From Rhodoferax sp. U2-2l (lineage in GTDB: Bacteria > Pseudomonadota > Gammaproteobacteria > Burkholderiales > Burkholderiaceae_C), in the NCBI RefSeq assembly GCF_020594515.1, contig NZ_JAJCTH010000002.1:1-64000 (forward strand): 64,000 bases of DNA, read 5' to 3'. Positions 39,896 through 48,893 of the stretch are shown here, one piece after another. The first letter of the stretch is position 1. Each line of letters begins with the position of its first letter. Under the pieces are notes generated by a model. It searched no databases. It saw only the letters and a program-made list of their open reading frames with translations, and was not told the origin of the DNA. Position numbers and translations under genes: made by a program.

Positions 39896-40035
39896 TTGGT
39901 CCAAACACTGGACGACTGGAGCGGTGGGCTGGTGTGTGACGACTTCGCAGAATACAAGGCCGGGTTTGGCACAGCCATCACCGAGGTGGGCTGCATGGCG
40001 CACGCCCGGCGCAAGTTCTTCGATCACCTCCAACA
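39896..40035 (+). pseudogene. IS66 transposase fragment
   Basis: About 45 codons read LVCDDFAEYKAGFGTAITEV then GCMAHARRKFFDHL, a core segment of IS66 TnpC. There is no rest of the gene on either side. It is fused at about 40035 to the end of the IS21-type istA remnant. Confidence 0.8.
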
Positions 40036-41400
40036 CATCCTGATGGGTCGGACGAAGGCGGTCATAACGCGCCGTATCCGCCTTGGGAGCGTTGGTCAGC
40101 GTCAGGGCTGTTTCTGCCCGCTCGGGTTGTTCTGGTGCGTTGAGCCGCGCCAACACGTTGCGTACATGCTCGATGCTGATGCTGCCGTTGGGAGTGGTGC
40201 CGTCAAGCACCAGATCCACAGCCACCAACAGCGCCTCAAGACCGGCTTGCGGCACCGCGGCCAGCACCTCAGCCATGAGCCGATCCCCACCCGCGTGGCG
40301 TAACAGCGATTGGCGCAGACGCAGCAGCGGTGCGGGCAGGTCCAGAAACGGCGCACCGTTTCGCAATGCGCCGGGCTTGCGTTGCACCAGGTCGATGTAG
40401 TGTTGCCAGTCGTAGGTGGTTTGAGCGGCACCGGCCATCCTGGCGTGGCTGGCCACAATGGTGTCGTTGGCGGCCACCTCTACGTGGTTGGGATACAGCC
40501 GGGTGCTGACCATGTGGCCGGCCCATTCGCAGGGCACGGAGTAGCGGTTGCGTGCCACGGCCACCAGGCAGGTGCTGCTCACGCGGGCGACCTTCTCCAC
40601 GTAAGCGTCAAAGGGCGCGGGCATGGACATCAGATGCGCTCTCTCCAATTCCAGCATCTCGGCCACGGTGAATTGTTTGTGGACCGGGTGTTGGGTGTCA
40701 GCCCAGATGGCACGCACACGCTCACCCAGCCAGGCGTTGAGTTCAATGAAGGAGCCAAAACGACGGGTACCAGCCTCGATCCAGATGCGACGACGGCTGT
40801 CTTGCACGTTCTTCTCGACCACGCCTTTCTCCCGGCCGGAGGCGACGTTGCAGAAGTCAGGATCGAACAGATAATGGCTGCACGTGGCCGCAAAGCGGGC
40901 GTTGACGATGCGGCCTTTGCCCTTTTTGACCTTATCCACGGCTGTCTTGGCAAAACCCCAAGTCCACATGTTGTCGTAGATGCCGCGTCGGGTGACACCT
41001 CCCAATGCCTGAAAGGACCGGGTGTGGGCGTCAAACAGCATTTCATGACCCTGGCTGGGGTAGGCCACCAGCCAGAAGGCGCGACTGGCGCACAGTTTCA
41101 AATGGGCCACTTGCACCTTGTAGAACACACCACCGACGATGAGTCCCTCATCGCTCCAGTCAAACTGGAAGGCTTCGCCGAGTTCGAAGTTCAGTGGTAC
41201 GAATGCCTTGGTCACCGATTGACCCGCGCTCTCACGCCAGGCCCGTGTGAAGTCGGTCACTGCGCTGTAGCCGCCTTGATAGCCTTGCCCCTGGATTTGC
41301 ACCAGCAATGCTTTGGCACTGCGTCGGGCGTGTTTGGGGCGCTGGGCATCGGCTTTGAGGGCCTGTGCCGCTGGAGCTGCTGGACCTGTCGCCCTCGATC
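40036..41400 (-). pseudogene. istA: IS21-family istA transposase remnant
   Basis: The frame reads from about 41400 leftward (ALKADAQRPKHARRSAKALL, then GQGYQGGYSAVTDFTRAWRE) through the catalytic core FQFDWSDEGLI, GVTRRGIYDNM and REKGVVEKNVQ. It ends near RYDRLRP. The first 50-60 residues (helix-turn-helix) are absent, and no istB follows; an IS66 scrap replaces it. No open start is evident, so it is a relic. Its ends are not next to any recognisable IS21 termini. Confidence 0.85.
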
Positions 41401-41422
41401 GGGCTCTGAAAGGCCGGATCAG

Positions 41423-42472
41423 ATGGCCATCGACACCCTGTGGTACACCCGCTGCCCAGCGCCAACGGCGGCCTCAATTGCCATCCGCCAGGGCTGGCTG
41501 GCGCAGGAATTCGCCGGCGACGGCATTGAAGTGCGCTCGCTGGCCTCGTCCGCAGACAAAGAAGTCCAGCTGTCGCATTACCGGCACAGTCAGCCCAACT
41601 CGTTTCGCTTTGGCGGCTATGTGCCGCCGCTGATCTCACGGGCGCGCGGTGCCGAGTTGAAAGTCATCGGCATCAGCTGGCACGACCGGGTGCACGGCTT
41701 CTTTGCCCTGCCCGGCTCGGGCATCCGCGAGCTGGCCGACCTCAAGGGCAAGCGGCTGGCGGTCCCGCGCCGGGTCCATGACGATGTGGACTGGTGGCGC
41801 GCCAGCGTGCTGGGCGGTATTCAGGCTTGGACATCATCAGGCGCCCTGTCGGCAGGTGATGTGGAACTCGTCGAGGTGCTGATCGAGCGCGAATACATCG
41901 CCGACGCACGCACCGGCAGCCAGGCCGGCCAGTCTCTGTGGGGCGCCGTCAGTCAGTTCGCGGTTCAGCGCGAAGAGGTGGCGGCCCTGTACCGCGGTGA
42001 AGTTGACGCCATTTACGCCGACGGCGCCCTGAGCGCGATCTTGCGGGCAACGACGGGCGCGGTCCTGGTGGCCGCGCTGGCTGGCAACGAGGATGACCAA
42101 TCCGGCTTTGGCACGCCCTGCGTGCTGACCGTATCAAACGGTCTGCTCAAGCAACGGCCCGATCTTGTAGCCCGCTGGGTCAGGCGGCTGCTCGACGCGA
42201 AAGCCTGGGCGCTGGACAACCTGGACGCGACCCACCGGCTGTTTGCGCAGGAAACCGGGCTACCCGAAGACCTGCTGCAACTTGGCTACTCTAGCCGCCT
42301 GGCTTCGCAAACAGACCTGTCGCTGGCACCCAACCGCATCGCCCTGCTGCGCAGCAAATACCAGCATCTGCTCGACATCGGAGCACTGGCAGAAACCTTT
42401 GATTTCGATGACTTTATCGACCCCCAGCCGCTTGCCCAAGCTCTTGCACTTAGGGAATGTCGGCCAAGTTAA
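41423..42472 (+). CDS. DszB-like sulfinate desulfinase homologue (SsuA/periplasmic-binding fold, no signal peptide)
   Basis: The 349-residue protein starts MAIDTLWYTRCPAPTAAS with AAAGG upstream. It resembles DszB, the 2'-hydroxybiphenyl-2-sulfinate desulfinase, which has the fold of sulfonate-binding proteins. The DszB triad appears kept: Cys11 (for Cys27), His52 (for His60) and Arg62 in FRFGGY (for Arg70), with the following Gly65. Like DszB and unlike transport binding proteins it has no signal peptide. The mid-region FGTPCVLTVSNGLLKQRPDLVARWV also fits. The substrate is unknown and no dszA or dszC is present. The gene begins 22 bp after an IS21 relic, so its promoter may be disturbed. Confidence 0.75.
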   Translation: MAIDTLWYTRCPAPTAASIAIRQGWLAQEFAGDGIEVRSLASSADKEVQLSHYRHSQPNSFRFGGYVPPLISRARGAELKVIGISWHDRVHGFFALPGSGIRELADLKGKRLAVPRRVHDDVDWWRASVLGGIQAWTSSGALSAGDVELVEVLIEREYIADARTGSQAGQSLWGAVSQFAVQREEVAALYRGEVDAIYADGALSAILRATTGAVLVAALAGNEDDQSGFGTPCVLTVSNGLLKQRPDLVARWVRRLLDAKAWALDNLDATHRLFAQETGLPEDLLQLGYSSRLASQTDLSLAPNRIALLRSKYQHLLDIGALAETFDFDDFIDPQPLAQALALRECRPS

Positions 42473-42593
42473 GTTTTGGTCAATTTCGGCGCTACCGATG
42501 CCTTACGTACATTTCAGGTCAAAGTGTTAGCCGGGTTTGAACCACCCCGAAACATAAGACTGAACGTCATCATCACACGAACATCTTGAAACC

Positions 42594-44798
42594 CTAGCTG
42601 GCCATAGCTGCCGCATTGGCCCGCGCCATGTGCAGTTTTTTGTAGCTGTCGATCAAGCGGTGGTGCCGCTCAAGCCCCTCTAACTTCATGCTGGTGGGCG
42701 CCAACCCGAAGAAGCGCACGCTGCCGTCCACGGCCCCCAACACCGCGTCCATGCGTGCATTGCCAAACATTCGTCGGAAATTGACAAGGTAGTCCTCCAG
42801 CTCCAGGTCGTCATCCAGTTGCACTTCCAGCACCACGTTCAAGGCTTGGTAAAACAGACCTCGCTCGCGCGAGTTGTCGTTGTATTGCAAGAAGGCGCCC
42901 ACCAACTCATGCGCCTCATCCCATTGCCGCAAGGCGAGTTGAATCAGCAGCTTGAGCTCAAGAACGGTCAACTGTCCCCAGGCGGTGTTCTCATCGAATT
43001 CGATACCGATCAGCGTGGCGATGTCGGAGTAGTCGTCCAGCTCACTGTTGTCCAGACGCTCCAGCAGCGCTTGCAGGCTCGTGTCGTCCAGCTGGTGCAG
43101 GTTCAGGATGTCTTCGCGGAACAAGAGCGCTTTGTTGGTGTTGTCCCAGATCAGATCTTCGACCGGATACACCTCCGAATAACCGGGCACCAGAATCCGG
43201 CAGGCGGTGGCGCCCAGCTGGTCGTACACCGCCGTGTAGACCTCTTTGCCCATGGCTTCCAGAATGCCGAACAAGGTCGCGGCTTCCTCGGCATTGGCGT
43301 TCTCGCCTTGGCCGGAAAAATCCCACGCGACAAACTCGACATCGGATTTGGCGCTGAAAAAGCGCCACGACACCACACCGCTGGAATCAATGAAGTGCTC
43401 CACAAAGTTGTTGGGTTCGGTCACCGCGTTGCTGGTGAAGGTGGGCTGCGGCAAATCGTTCAGGCCTTCAAAACTGCGGCCCTGCAGCAACTCAGTCAGG
43501 CTGCGTTCCAGCGCAACCTCCATACTCGGGTGCGCGCCGAACGAGGCAAACACACCGCCGGTGCGCGGGTTCATCAGGGTGACACACATCACCGGGTACA
43601 CCCCACCCAGCGAGGCGTCTTTCACCAGCACCGGAAAACCTTGCTCTTCCAACGCTTGGATACCCGCCAGGATGCCCGGGTATCTCGCCAGCACCTCGGG
43701 CGGTACATCAGGCAAGGTGATTTCGCCTTCCAGAATCTCGCGTTTGACCGCCCGCTCAAAAATTTCAGACAAGCATTGCACCTGCGCCTCGGCCAGCGTG
43801 TTGCCAGCACTCATGCCATTGCTGACGAACAGGTTTTCGATCAGGTTGGACGGGAAATACACCACCGCACCGTCCGACTGCCGCACAAAGGGCAGCGAAC
43901 AAATACCACGCTTGACATGGCCGGAGTTGGTGTCGATCAGGTGTGAGCCACGCAATTCACCGTCGGGGTTGTAGATCTGCAGGCAGTAGTCATCCAGGAT
44001 GCCGGCGGGCAACGCATCTTTGCGGCCCGGCTTGAACCAGCGCTCGTTCGGGTAGTGCACAAACGCGGCGTTGGCGATGTCTTCGCCCCAGTACGACCCC
44101 GCGTAAAAGTGGTTGTTGTTCAGGCGCTCGATGTATTCGCCCAACGCCGACGCCAACGCGCTTTCCTTGGTCGCACCCTTGCCATTGGTAAAACACATCG
44201 GCGAGTGTGCGTCGCGGATATGCAGCGACCACACATTGGGAACCAGATTGCGCCACGAAGCGATTTCAATCTTGATGCCCAGATTGGCCAACACGCCCGA
44301 CATGTTGGCGATGGTTTGCTCCAAGGGCAGGTCTTTGCCCGCGATGTAGGTGTGGGTGTCAGCGGAAGGCTTCAGGGTCAGCAAGGACTGCGCATCAGCG
44401 TCCAGGTTCTCGACCTCTTCAATCACAAATTCTGGCCCGGTTTGCACCACTTTTTTGACCGTGCAACGTTCGATGGAACGCAAAATGCCTTGGCGATCTT
44501 TGGCAGAAATATCCGCTGGCAACTCAACCTGGATCTTGAACGTCTGCTTGTAGCGGTTTTCCGGATCCACGATGTTGTTCTGCGACAAGCGGATGTTCTC
44601 GGTGGGGATATTGCGTGTGTCGCAGTACAACTTCACGAAGTAAGCTGCACACAGGGCCGATGAGGCCAGAAAGTAATCGAACGGGCCCGGCGCCGAGCCG
44701 TCACCCTTGTAACGAATCGGTTGATCGGCGATAACCGTGAAGTCATCGAATTTGGCCTCAAGACGAAGCTTGTCGAGAAAGTTGACCTTAATTTCCAT
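42594..44798 (-). CDS. OsmC-YcaO fusion protein
   Basis: The 734-residue protein has an N-terminal OsmC-like domain (about 1-135, MEIKVNFLDKLRLEAKFDDF, with a lone Cys in SSALCAAYF). A YcaO domain follows (about 150-540) with the ATP-binding motifs GKGATKESALASALGEYIERL and SEIFERAV, then a helical C-terminal region (about 560-734) like that of E. coli YcaO. YcaO proteins activate amide bonds with ATP; the E. coli type supports RimO-dependent methylthiolation of ribosomal protein S12. The OsmC module suggests thiol or peroxide chemistry. No RiPP precursor is evident nearby. Confidence 0.9.
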   Translation of the reverse strand: MEIKVNFLDKLRLEAKFDDFTVIADQPIRYKGDGSAPGPFDYFLASSALCAAYFVKLYCDTRNIPTENIRLSQNNIVDPENRYKQTFKIQVELPADISAKDRQGILRSIERCTVKKVVQTGPEFVIEEVENLDADAQSLLTLKPSADTHTYIAGKDLPLEQTIANMSGVLANLGIKIEIASWRNLVPNVWSLHIRDAHSPMCFTNGKGATKESALASALGEYIERLNNNHFYAGSYWGEDIANAAFVHYPNERWFKPGRKDALPAGILDDYCLQIYNPDGELRGSHLIDTNSGHVKRGICSLPFVRQSDGAVVYFPSNLIENLFVSNGMSAGNTLAEAQVQCLSEIFERAVKREILEGEITLPDVPPEVLARYPGILAGIQALEEQGFPVLVKDASLGGVYPVMCVTLMNPRTGGVFASFGAHPSMEVALERSLTELLQGRSFEGLNDLPQPTFTSNAVTEPNNFVEHFIDSSGVVSWRFFSAKSDVEFVAWDFSGQGENANAEEAATLFGILEAMGKEVYTAVYDQLGATACRILVPGYSEVYPVEDLIWDNTNKALLFREDILNLHQLDDTSLQALLERLDNSELDDYSDIATLIGIEFDENTAWGQLTVLELKLLIQLALRQWDEAHELVGAFLQYNDNSRERGLFYQALNVVLEVQLDDDLELEDYLVNFRRMFGNARMDAVLGAVDGSVRFFGLAPTSMKLEGLERHHRLIDSYKKLHMARANAAAMAS

Positions 44799-45766
44799 CG
44801 ATGAATTCCAAAATAGTGCTGATGATGATTGGCCTTGCGTTTCGGTGCTGTCGTCTTTGTCGTGAAGCCAAACAGGATTCGACGATCAACATTAGCGGTC
44901 GTGGCCAGGACGCTGTAAATAAATAGTTATCTACTCTAGGTTCCCACGATGAAAAGTCGTGGGCTGAGGCGTTCATTGTCGTGGGTCGACTGCGTTGCAT
45001 GTTACTGACGACTAAAAGTGATTTACCCAAACGCTTCGTCAAGGACAAATCACGCAGGCCACTCGTAAGTAATTTTAGGCAGCCCTCGCTGCACACCGGC
45101 CTCAGAATTCGCTGCCGGCATTGTCGACATTGGAATATCTGGCGGAGTCAGATGATGGGCCGTTTTTGAAGTCTACACAGTGATAGCTTTCTGCCTCCCG
45201 TAAGCTGCCACCGGTGAGCACCCGCTTCTGGTCGTTGGCGGGTGCAGCGACCCTCGAAATCGACGTCACATTGCTGACTGTCAGGCTACTGGGGTGACTG
45301 ACTGGTCTGGAGCGAGCATTTCGGGGAAACCTATGTCAGGAACCGCTGCCCTGCCGACCGCCAAACGGAAAATTTGATCCTGAAATTTGAATGACTGCTT
45401 TGGCTTGTCCGGCCGAACCCGCGAACGTCCGGTCCTCACTTTGCCCACTGACTCCTATGGGCACGAAGGTGCCCGCTGCGAATGACAGGTACTCGGTTTA
45501 CCGATGGCACTGGAATTTACTGATCCAAAGCAGTCACTTGCGAGTGGCAGCAACTGGCCCCACCCAGTCGTTCCCCCACCGCGCCAGAATGGGAAAGTTG
45601 GCGCTTATGTTGTATTTGCGCTGTCAATATCGTGACAGTATGAGTTTTGGGGGCCGGCTGAGGTGCGCGTCAGTTAGCCACCATGGGCAAATTTGATGAA
45701 CCAAGAGTCATCCTTGGCGAATTTAGCCATTGCATGAATGAATGGCTGAGGCCGGTGGTGTAGGGT
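44799..45766. other. Roughly 970-bp non-coding stretch before the right island end
   Basis: I see no credible gene. A perfect 12-bp inverted pair (TGACTGCTTTGG at 45392-45403, CCAAAGCAGTCA at 45525-45536) encloses 121 bp. Other stretches look like eroded sequence of unknown origin. The upstream part must hold the promoter of the OsmC-YcaO gene. Confidence 0.5.
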
Positions 45767-45861
45767 TGTTTACGACTTTAATTCGAGGTGTTGTCAATTT
45801 GAGACGCCGCAAACCCGCATGAATGCTCAGCCCCTGTTTACGACTTTAATTGCGCAGAATA
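45767..45861. repeat. Right island end with two end-repeats
   Basis: TGTTTACGACTTTAATT occurs at 45767-45783 and 45835-45851. The stretch 45833-45855 is the exact inverse of 31085-31107, and the block between the copies includes the inverse of the left-end AGCATTCATGCGGGTTTGCGG. Confidence 0.8.
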
Positions 45862-45866
45862 AACAC
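45862..45866. repeat. 5-bp direct duplication (right), AACAC
   Basis: Matches 31074-31078 outside the left end, in the same orientation. Confidence 0.65.
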
Positions 45867-45896
45867 CGGCCATACCGATCCGGTCGCGACAACGCC

Positions 45897-47042
45897 TCAC
45901 ACCCGCAGAAACGTCAGCAGCGCATCGTTGAAGGCCTGCGCGTGCGACACGTTCAAGCCGTGCGGCGCACCGGCCACCCGCACCAGCTGGCTGTGCGGCA
46001 CGGCGCGGTGGGTGCGCAGGCCCGAGCCTTCGATGGGCACAATGCTGTCGGCATCGCCATGAATCACCAGCGTGGGCACCGTCACCCGCTTCAGGTCTTC
46101 ACGGAAATCGGTGGTGGCAAACGCGTCCATGCATGCCAAGGCGGCATGTTGCGCTGACTGCTGGCACAGCGCGACGGCCTGACTGCGCTGCGACTCGGTG
46201 ACCTGCAACACACCGTTGGCCGAGAAGAAGTCTTTGGTGAATTGCTCAAAGAAGGCCTGGCGGTCCTGCTCCAGCGCGATCGTCATCTGCTGAGCGTTCT
46301 GCTGTGTGAGCGGCCCGTCGGGGTTGTCGGCGGTCTTCATCAGATATGGCGGCACGGCGGCGGCAAACACCACGCTGTGCAGGCGCGATTCGCCGTGGCG
46401 GGCCACGTAGCGCGCCACCTCGCCCCCGCCCATCGAGAAACCCACCAGCGTCACGTCCTGCAGGTCGCACTGCGCCAGCACGCGTTGCAGGTCGTCGGCC
46501 AGCGTGTCGTAGCTGTAGCTGGACTCCGGCTTGTCAGACCGCCCGAAGCCCCGGCGGTCATAGGTGACCACGCGGTAGCCCGCCGCTTGAAGCACCGACA
46601 CTTGCGGCGCCCACGCTTGGGCTGACAGCGGCCAGCCATGGATCAGCACCACCGGCCGGCCGCTGCCGCCGCTGTCGTCGATGTGCAGGCGCACGGATTC
46701 TGCGGTGCCCGGGTCGGCGGGCATCGCCTCGTCGGGATTCGCCGCGGCGCCCGCAGCCGCGCCGCCCATGGCACCGGCAACAGCACCCACCGAGGCACCC
46801 ACCAGCACGCCAACCGGGCCGGCCACCGCCATGCCAACGGCTGCCCCTGCAGCAGCGCCCGCCATCACGCCGCCGCCGATCAGCACCGAGTTGGCCTCGC
46901 GTTCGGCGTCCTCGGGGGCCAGCAGCGTCTGCGCGGCGGCATCCGGGTCTTGTGACGGAATTCCGTGGCCGGGGTTGGCCTGCTCGGCCATGTCGTCGTC
47001 AACCGGTTCGGTGTGGGACGGCGGGGTGATCAATGGGTTCAT
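45897..47042 (-). CDS. Alpha/beta hydrolase with N-terminal glycine-zipper segment
   Basis: The start is MNPLITPPSHTEP with GGAG upstream. The roughly 380-residue protein has an acidic head, then a long Ala/Gly-rich glycine-zipper (about 53-98, e.g. GGGVMAGAAAGAAVGMAVAG). An alpha/beta hydrolase domain of the chloroperoxidase type follows, with VLIHGWPLSAQAW, nucleophile GFSMGGGEVARYV, acid in HGDADSIVP and His in GAPHGLN. The zipper could insert in or associate with membranes; the fusion is unusual for this hydrolase group. Confidence 0.88.
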   Translation of the reverse strand: MNPLITPPSHTEPVDDDMAEQANPGHGIPSQDPDAAAQTLLAPEDAEREANSVLIGGGVMAGAAAGAAVGMAVAGPVGVLVGASVGAVAGAMGGAAAGAAANPDEAMPADPGTAESVRLHIDDSGGSGRPVVLIHGWPLSAQAWAPQVSVLQAAGYRVVTYDRRGFGRSDKPESSYSYDTLADDLQRVLAQCDLQDVTLVGFSMGGGEVARYVARHGESRLHSVVFAAAVPPYLMKTADNPDGPLTQQNAQQMTIALEQDRQAFFEQFTKDFFSANGVLQVTESQRSQAVALCQQSAQHAALACMDAFATTDFREDLKRVTVPTLVIHGDADSIVPIEGSGLRTHRAVPHSQLVRVAGAPHGLNVSHAQAFNDALLTFLRV

Positions 47043-47402
47043 AAACTTCTCCAGGTGCAGGTGTAAAGATGGCATGAGCCGCTGCTCAGCCGGTCAGGGG
47101 ACGAATGACGATAGGCCCGCCATGACTGCTGTGTCCGTGTGACAGCGTACGTTTGGCCCATTGGGGATGCCGCACCGGAAATGAAGGCGTGCCGCGTGCG
47201 CTGTGGCGGGGCGTGAAACGTTGCAGGTTGACGGTCACAAACGGTTACATTTTTGGCCCCGACTTGCCCGGGGCCGGTGCGGTACCGCACATAATGGTCT
47301 GCAGCGCAAGGCGTGAAGCCGGTCTGACCTCCTTGGCGGCCGAGCCACCCCACCGCCGAATAGATGACAGCCGATGAATGTCACGTTAAAAAGGGAGATT
47401 CC
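47043..47402. promoter_or_regulatory. 360-bp divergent spacer with 14-bp palindrome
   Basis: Lies between the divergent hydrolase and receiver-protein genes. It holds a perfect palindrome GTGCGGTACCGCAC at 47277-47290 and a TTGACG box at 47228-47233. No gene is seen. Confidence 0.4.
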
Positions 47403-47822
47403 GTGCACGAAATTTCAACATCCTCCCCCGAGCACACTTTGTTGGTCATTGGCAGCGACCCTGCCAACATGCAGCTGATGACGCAATTGATTTCCCGGCG
47501 CGATGACTTGACGCTGTTGACGGCCGACAACGGCCAGGACGGCTTGAACCTGGCGGAAACCTCTTTGCCCGGGGTGGTTGTTCTGGACACCTCGCTGTCA
47601 GACCTTCGCGCCAGTGAGGTCTTGAAGGGGTTGCGTCGCAACCCGCACACATCCCATATCCCGGTCATCGCCGTGTCGGCGGACGCCTGTGCGGCCCATA
47701 TCCAGGCGGGGCTGCAAGCGGGGTTTGCCCGGTACCTGACCAAACCCTACAAATTGACCGATCTGCTGGAGGCCATTGACCGTTTGCTGAGTGACCGCCA
47801 GACAAAAGTGGGCGCCTGCTGA
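47403..47822 (+). CDS. Single-domain receiver (CheY-like) protein
   Basis: The GTG start has AGGGAG upstream; a longer frame from 47364 lacks such a site. The roughly 139-residue product is one receiver domain with phosphoacceptor Asp in GVVVLDTSLSDL and Lys in YLTKPYKLTDL. The first acidic pair is reduced to one Asp (VIGSDPAN), so phosphorylation chemistry may differ. There is no output domain. No kinase is adjacent. Confidence 0.82.
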   Translation: MHEISTSSPEHTLLVIGSDPANMQLMTQLISRRDDLTLLTADNGQDGLNLAETSLPGVVVLDTSLSDLRASEVLKGLRRNPHTSHIPVIAVSADACAAHIQAGLQAGFARYLTKPYKLTDLLEAIDRLLSDRQTKVGAC

Positions 47823-47997
47823 CCCTGACCCAGGTGTCCACGGCACTTGTCAGTTTGTTGCGATTGGTAACAGTCCCCTCCGCCCGTTCGTGCGACACCG
47901 AACAAACCACGCGGGTGGCAACCCCTAAAGTGCAACCGGGCATCAACCGCCCCCGTGACTGAAATTCCTCCCTTCACTCACGGCTCGAAAGAGACTT

Positions 47998-48025
47998 GGC
48001 CCAGCCCTTGTGCTGGGCCTTTTTT
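47998..48025 (+). terminator. Rho-independent terminator
   Basis: Stem GGCCCAGC / GCTGGGCC with a 6-nt loop, followed by six T. It lies 175 bp after the receiver gene. The upstream gap shows no open frame, so this could end a short RNA as well as the receiver transcript. Confidence 0.8.
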
Positions 48026-48161
48026 GTATTTGCCTCTTATGTTCGTTGGCATACCGACAGCCCTTGCCTGGCGCGGTGAAATGGCAACCCGGATGGCCTG
48101 GATGGATTCAGGTAACCCATTCGACCCTGAAATTTTTCATCTCCAACCAAAGAGGTAACTT

Positions 48162-48236
48162 ATGAGCAGCATCGTTTATCTGGTCGGCGCCGTTGTGATC
48201 ATTCTTGCGGTCTTGTCTTTTTTTGGCTTGCGTTAA
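48162..48236 (+). CDS. 24-residue predicted membrane peptide
   Basis: A clear AGAGG stands 6 bases before the ATG. The product (MSSIVYLVGAVVIILAVLSF then FGLR) is a single hydrophobic helix with a basic end. It lies alone between a terminator and the Rrf2 gene. Similar tiny proteins occur in other betaproteobacteria as I recall, but function is unknown. Confidence 0.65.
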   Translation: MSSIVYLVGAVVIILAVLSFFGLR

Positions 48237-48341
48237 AGCGGTAGCACGGTGCGGGTGTCCGGCAAGCGGGTTCGTCACGCTGGCCTGGCTGGATGTGCCT
48301 TTATCCCATCGAGGTTGGTTGCCCTGGCAGGAGTATTCAAC

Positions 48342-48866
48342 ATGCGTTTAAGTACCAAAAGCCGCTTTGCCGTGACCGCGATGATCGACGTCGCCTTGCG
48401 TGAAGGTCTCGGACCGGTATCGCTGGTCGACATCGCATCGCGCCAGCACATCTCGATGTCTTACCTGGAGCAGTTGTTCAGCAAGCTGCGCCAGCACGGG
48501 CTGGTCACCAGTGTGCGCGGACCCGGTGGCGGCTACGCTATCAGCCGTGAGGTGGAGGGCATCACAGTGGCAGACATCATCTGCGCGGTCGAAGATGCCC
48601 CACCCAAAGCCCGGCCGAAAGACGCGTCCCCGGTGCATGACATGACGCAAGACCTGTGGGATGCCATGAATGCCACCGTGCTGGACTTCACCCACTCTGT
48701 CACCTTGAAGAGTCTGGTGCTTGGCCAGTTGGCCTTGGGGCTCAAGATTGAGCAAAAAACGGCACCCCACCGCGGCGTGTTCAAGAAACCGGTGGCCTTG
48801 TCCACCCGGCCCAATGTGCCCAATTCGGTGTTTGCTCTGGGGCACATATCAAGAACCTATGGTTGA
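48342..48866 (+). CDS. Rrf2 family regulator, IscR-like without cluster cysteines
   Basis: The start is MRLSTKSRFAVTAMIDVALRE, with CAGGAG upstream. The 174-residue protein has the winged helix (HISMSYLEQLFSKLRQHGLVTSVRGPGGGY) and a dimer helix (LWDAMNATVLDFTHSVTLKSLVLGQL). The loop where IscR carries three cysteines reads DAPPKARPKDASPVHDM and has none; no cysteine occurs in the protein. It cannot hold the usual iron-sulfur cluster and may act as an apo-type regulator. It lies 27 bp upstream of the alternative oxidase gene, its likely target. Confidence 0.9.
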   Translation: MRLSTKSRFAVTAMIDVALREGLGPVSLVDIASRQHISMSYLEQLFSKLRQHGLVTSVRGPGGGYAISREVEGITVADIICAVEDAPPKARPKDASPVHDMTQDLWDAMNATVLDFTHSVTLKSLVLGQLALGLKIEQKTAPHRGVFKKPVALSTRPNVPNSVFALGHISRTYG

Positions 48867-48893
48867 GCCTGGCCACAGCGGCTGGTGCACGGG

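Noticed and set aside
42594-44798. RiPP biosynthesis cluster
   Set aside because: YcaO is present but no precursor peptide, dehydrogenase or protease gene is nearby; the domain layout is that of E. coli-type YcaO.
45391-45696. Small plus-strand gene near the right island end
   Set aside because: It begins in the inverted pair and has no ribosome site; composition is not protein-like.
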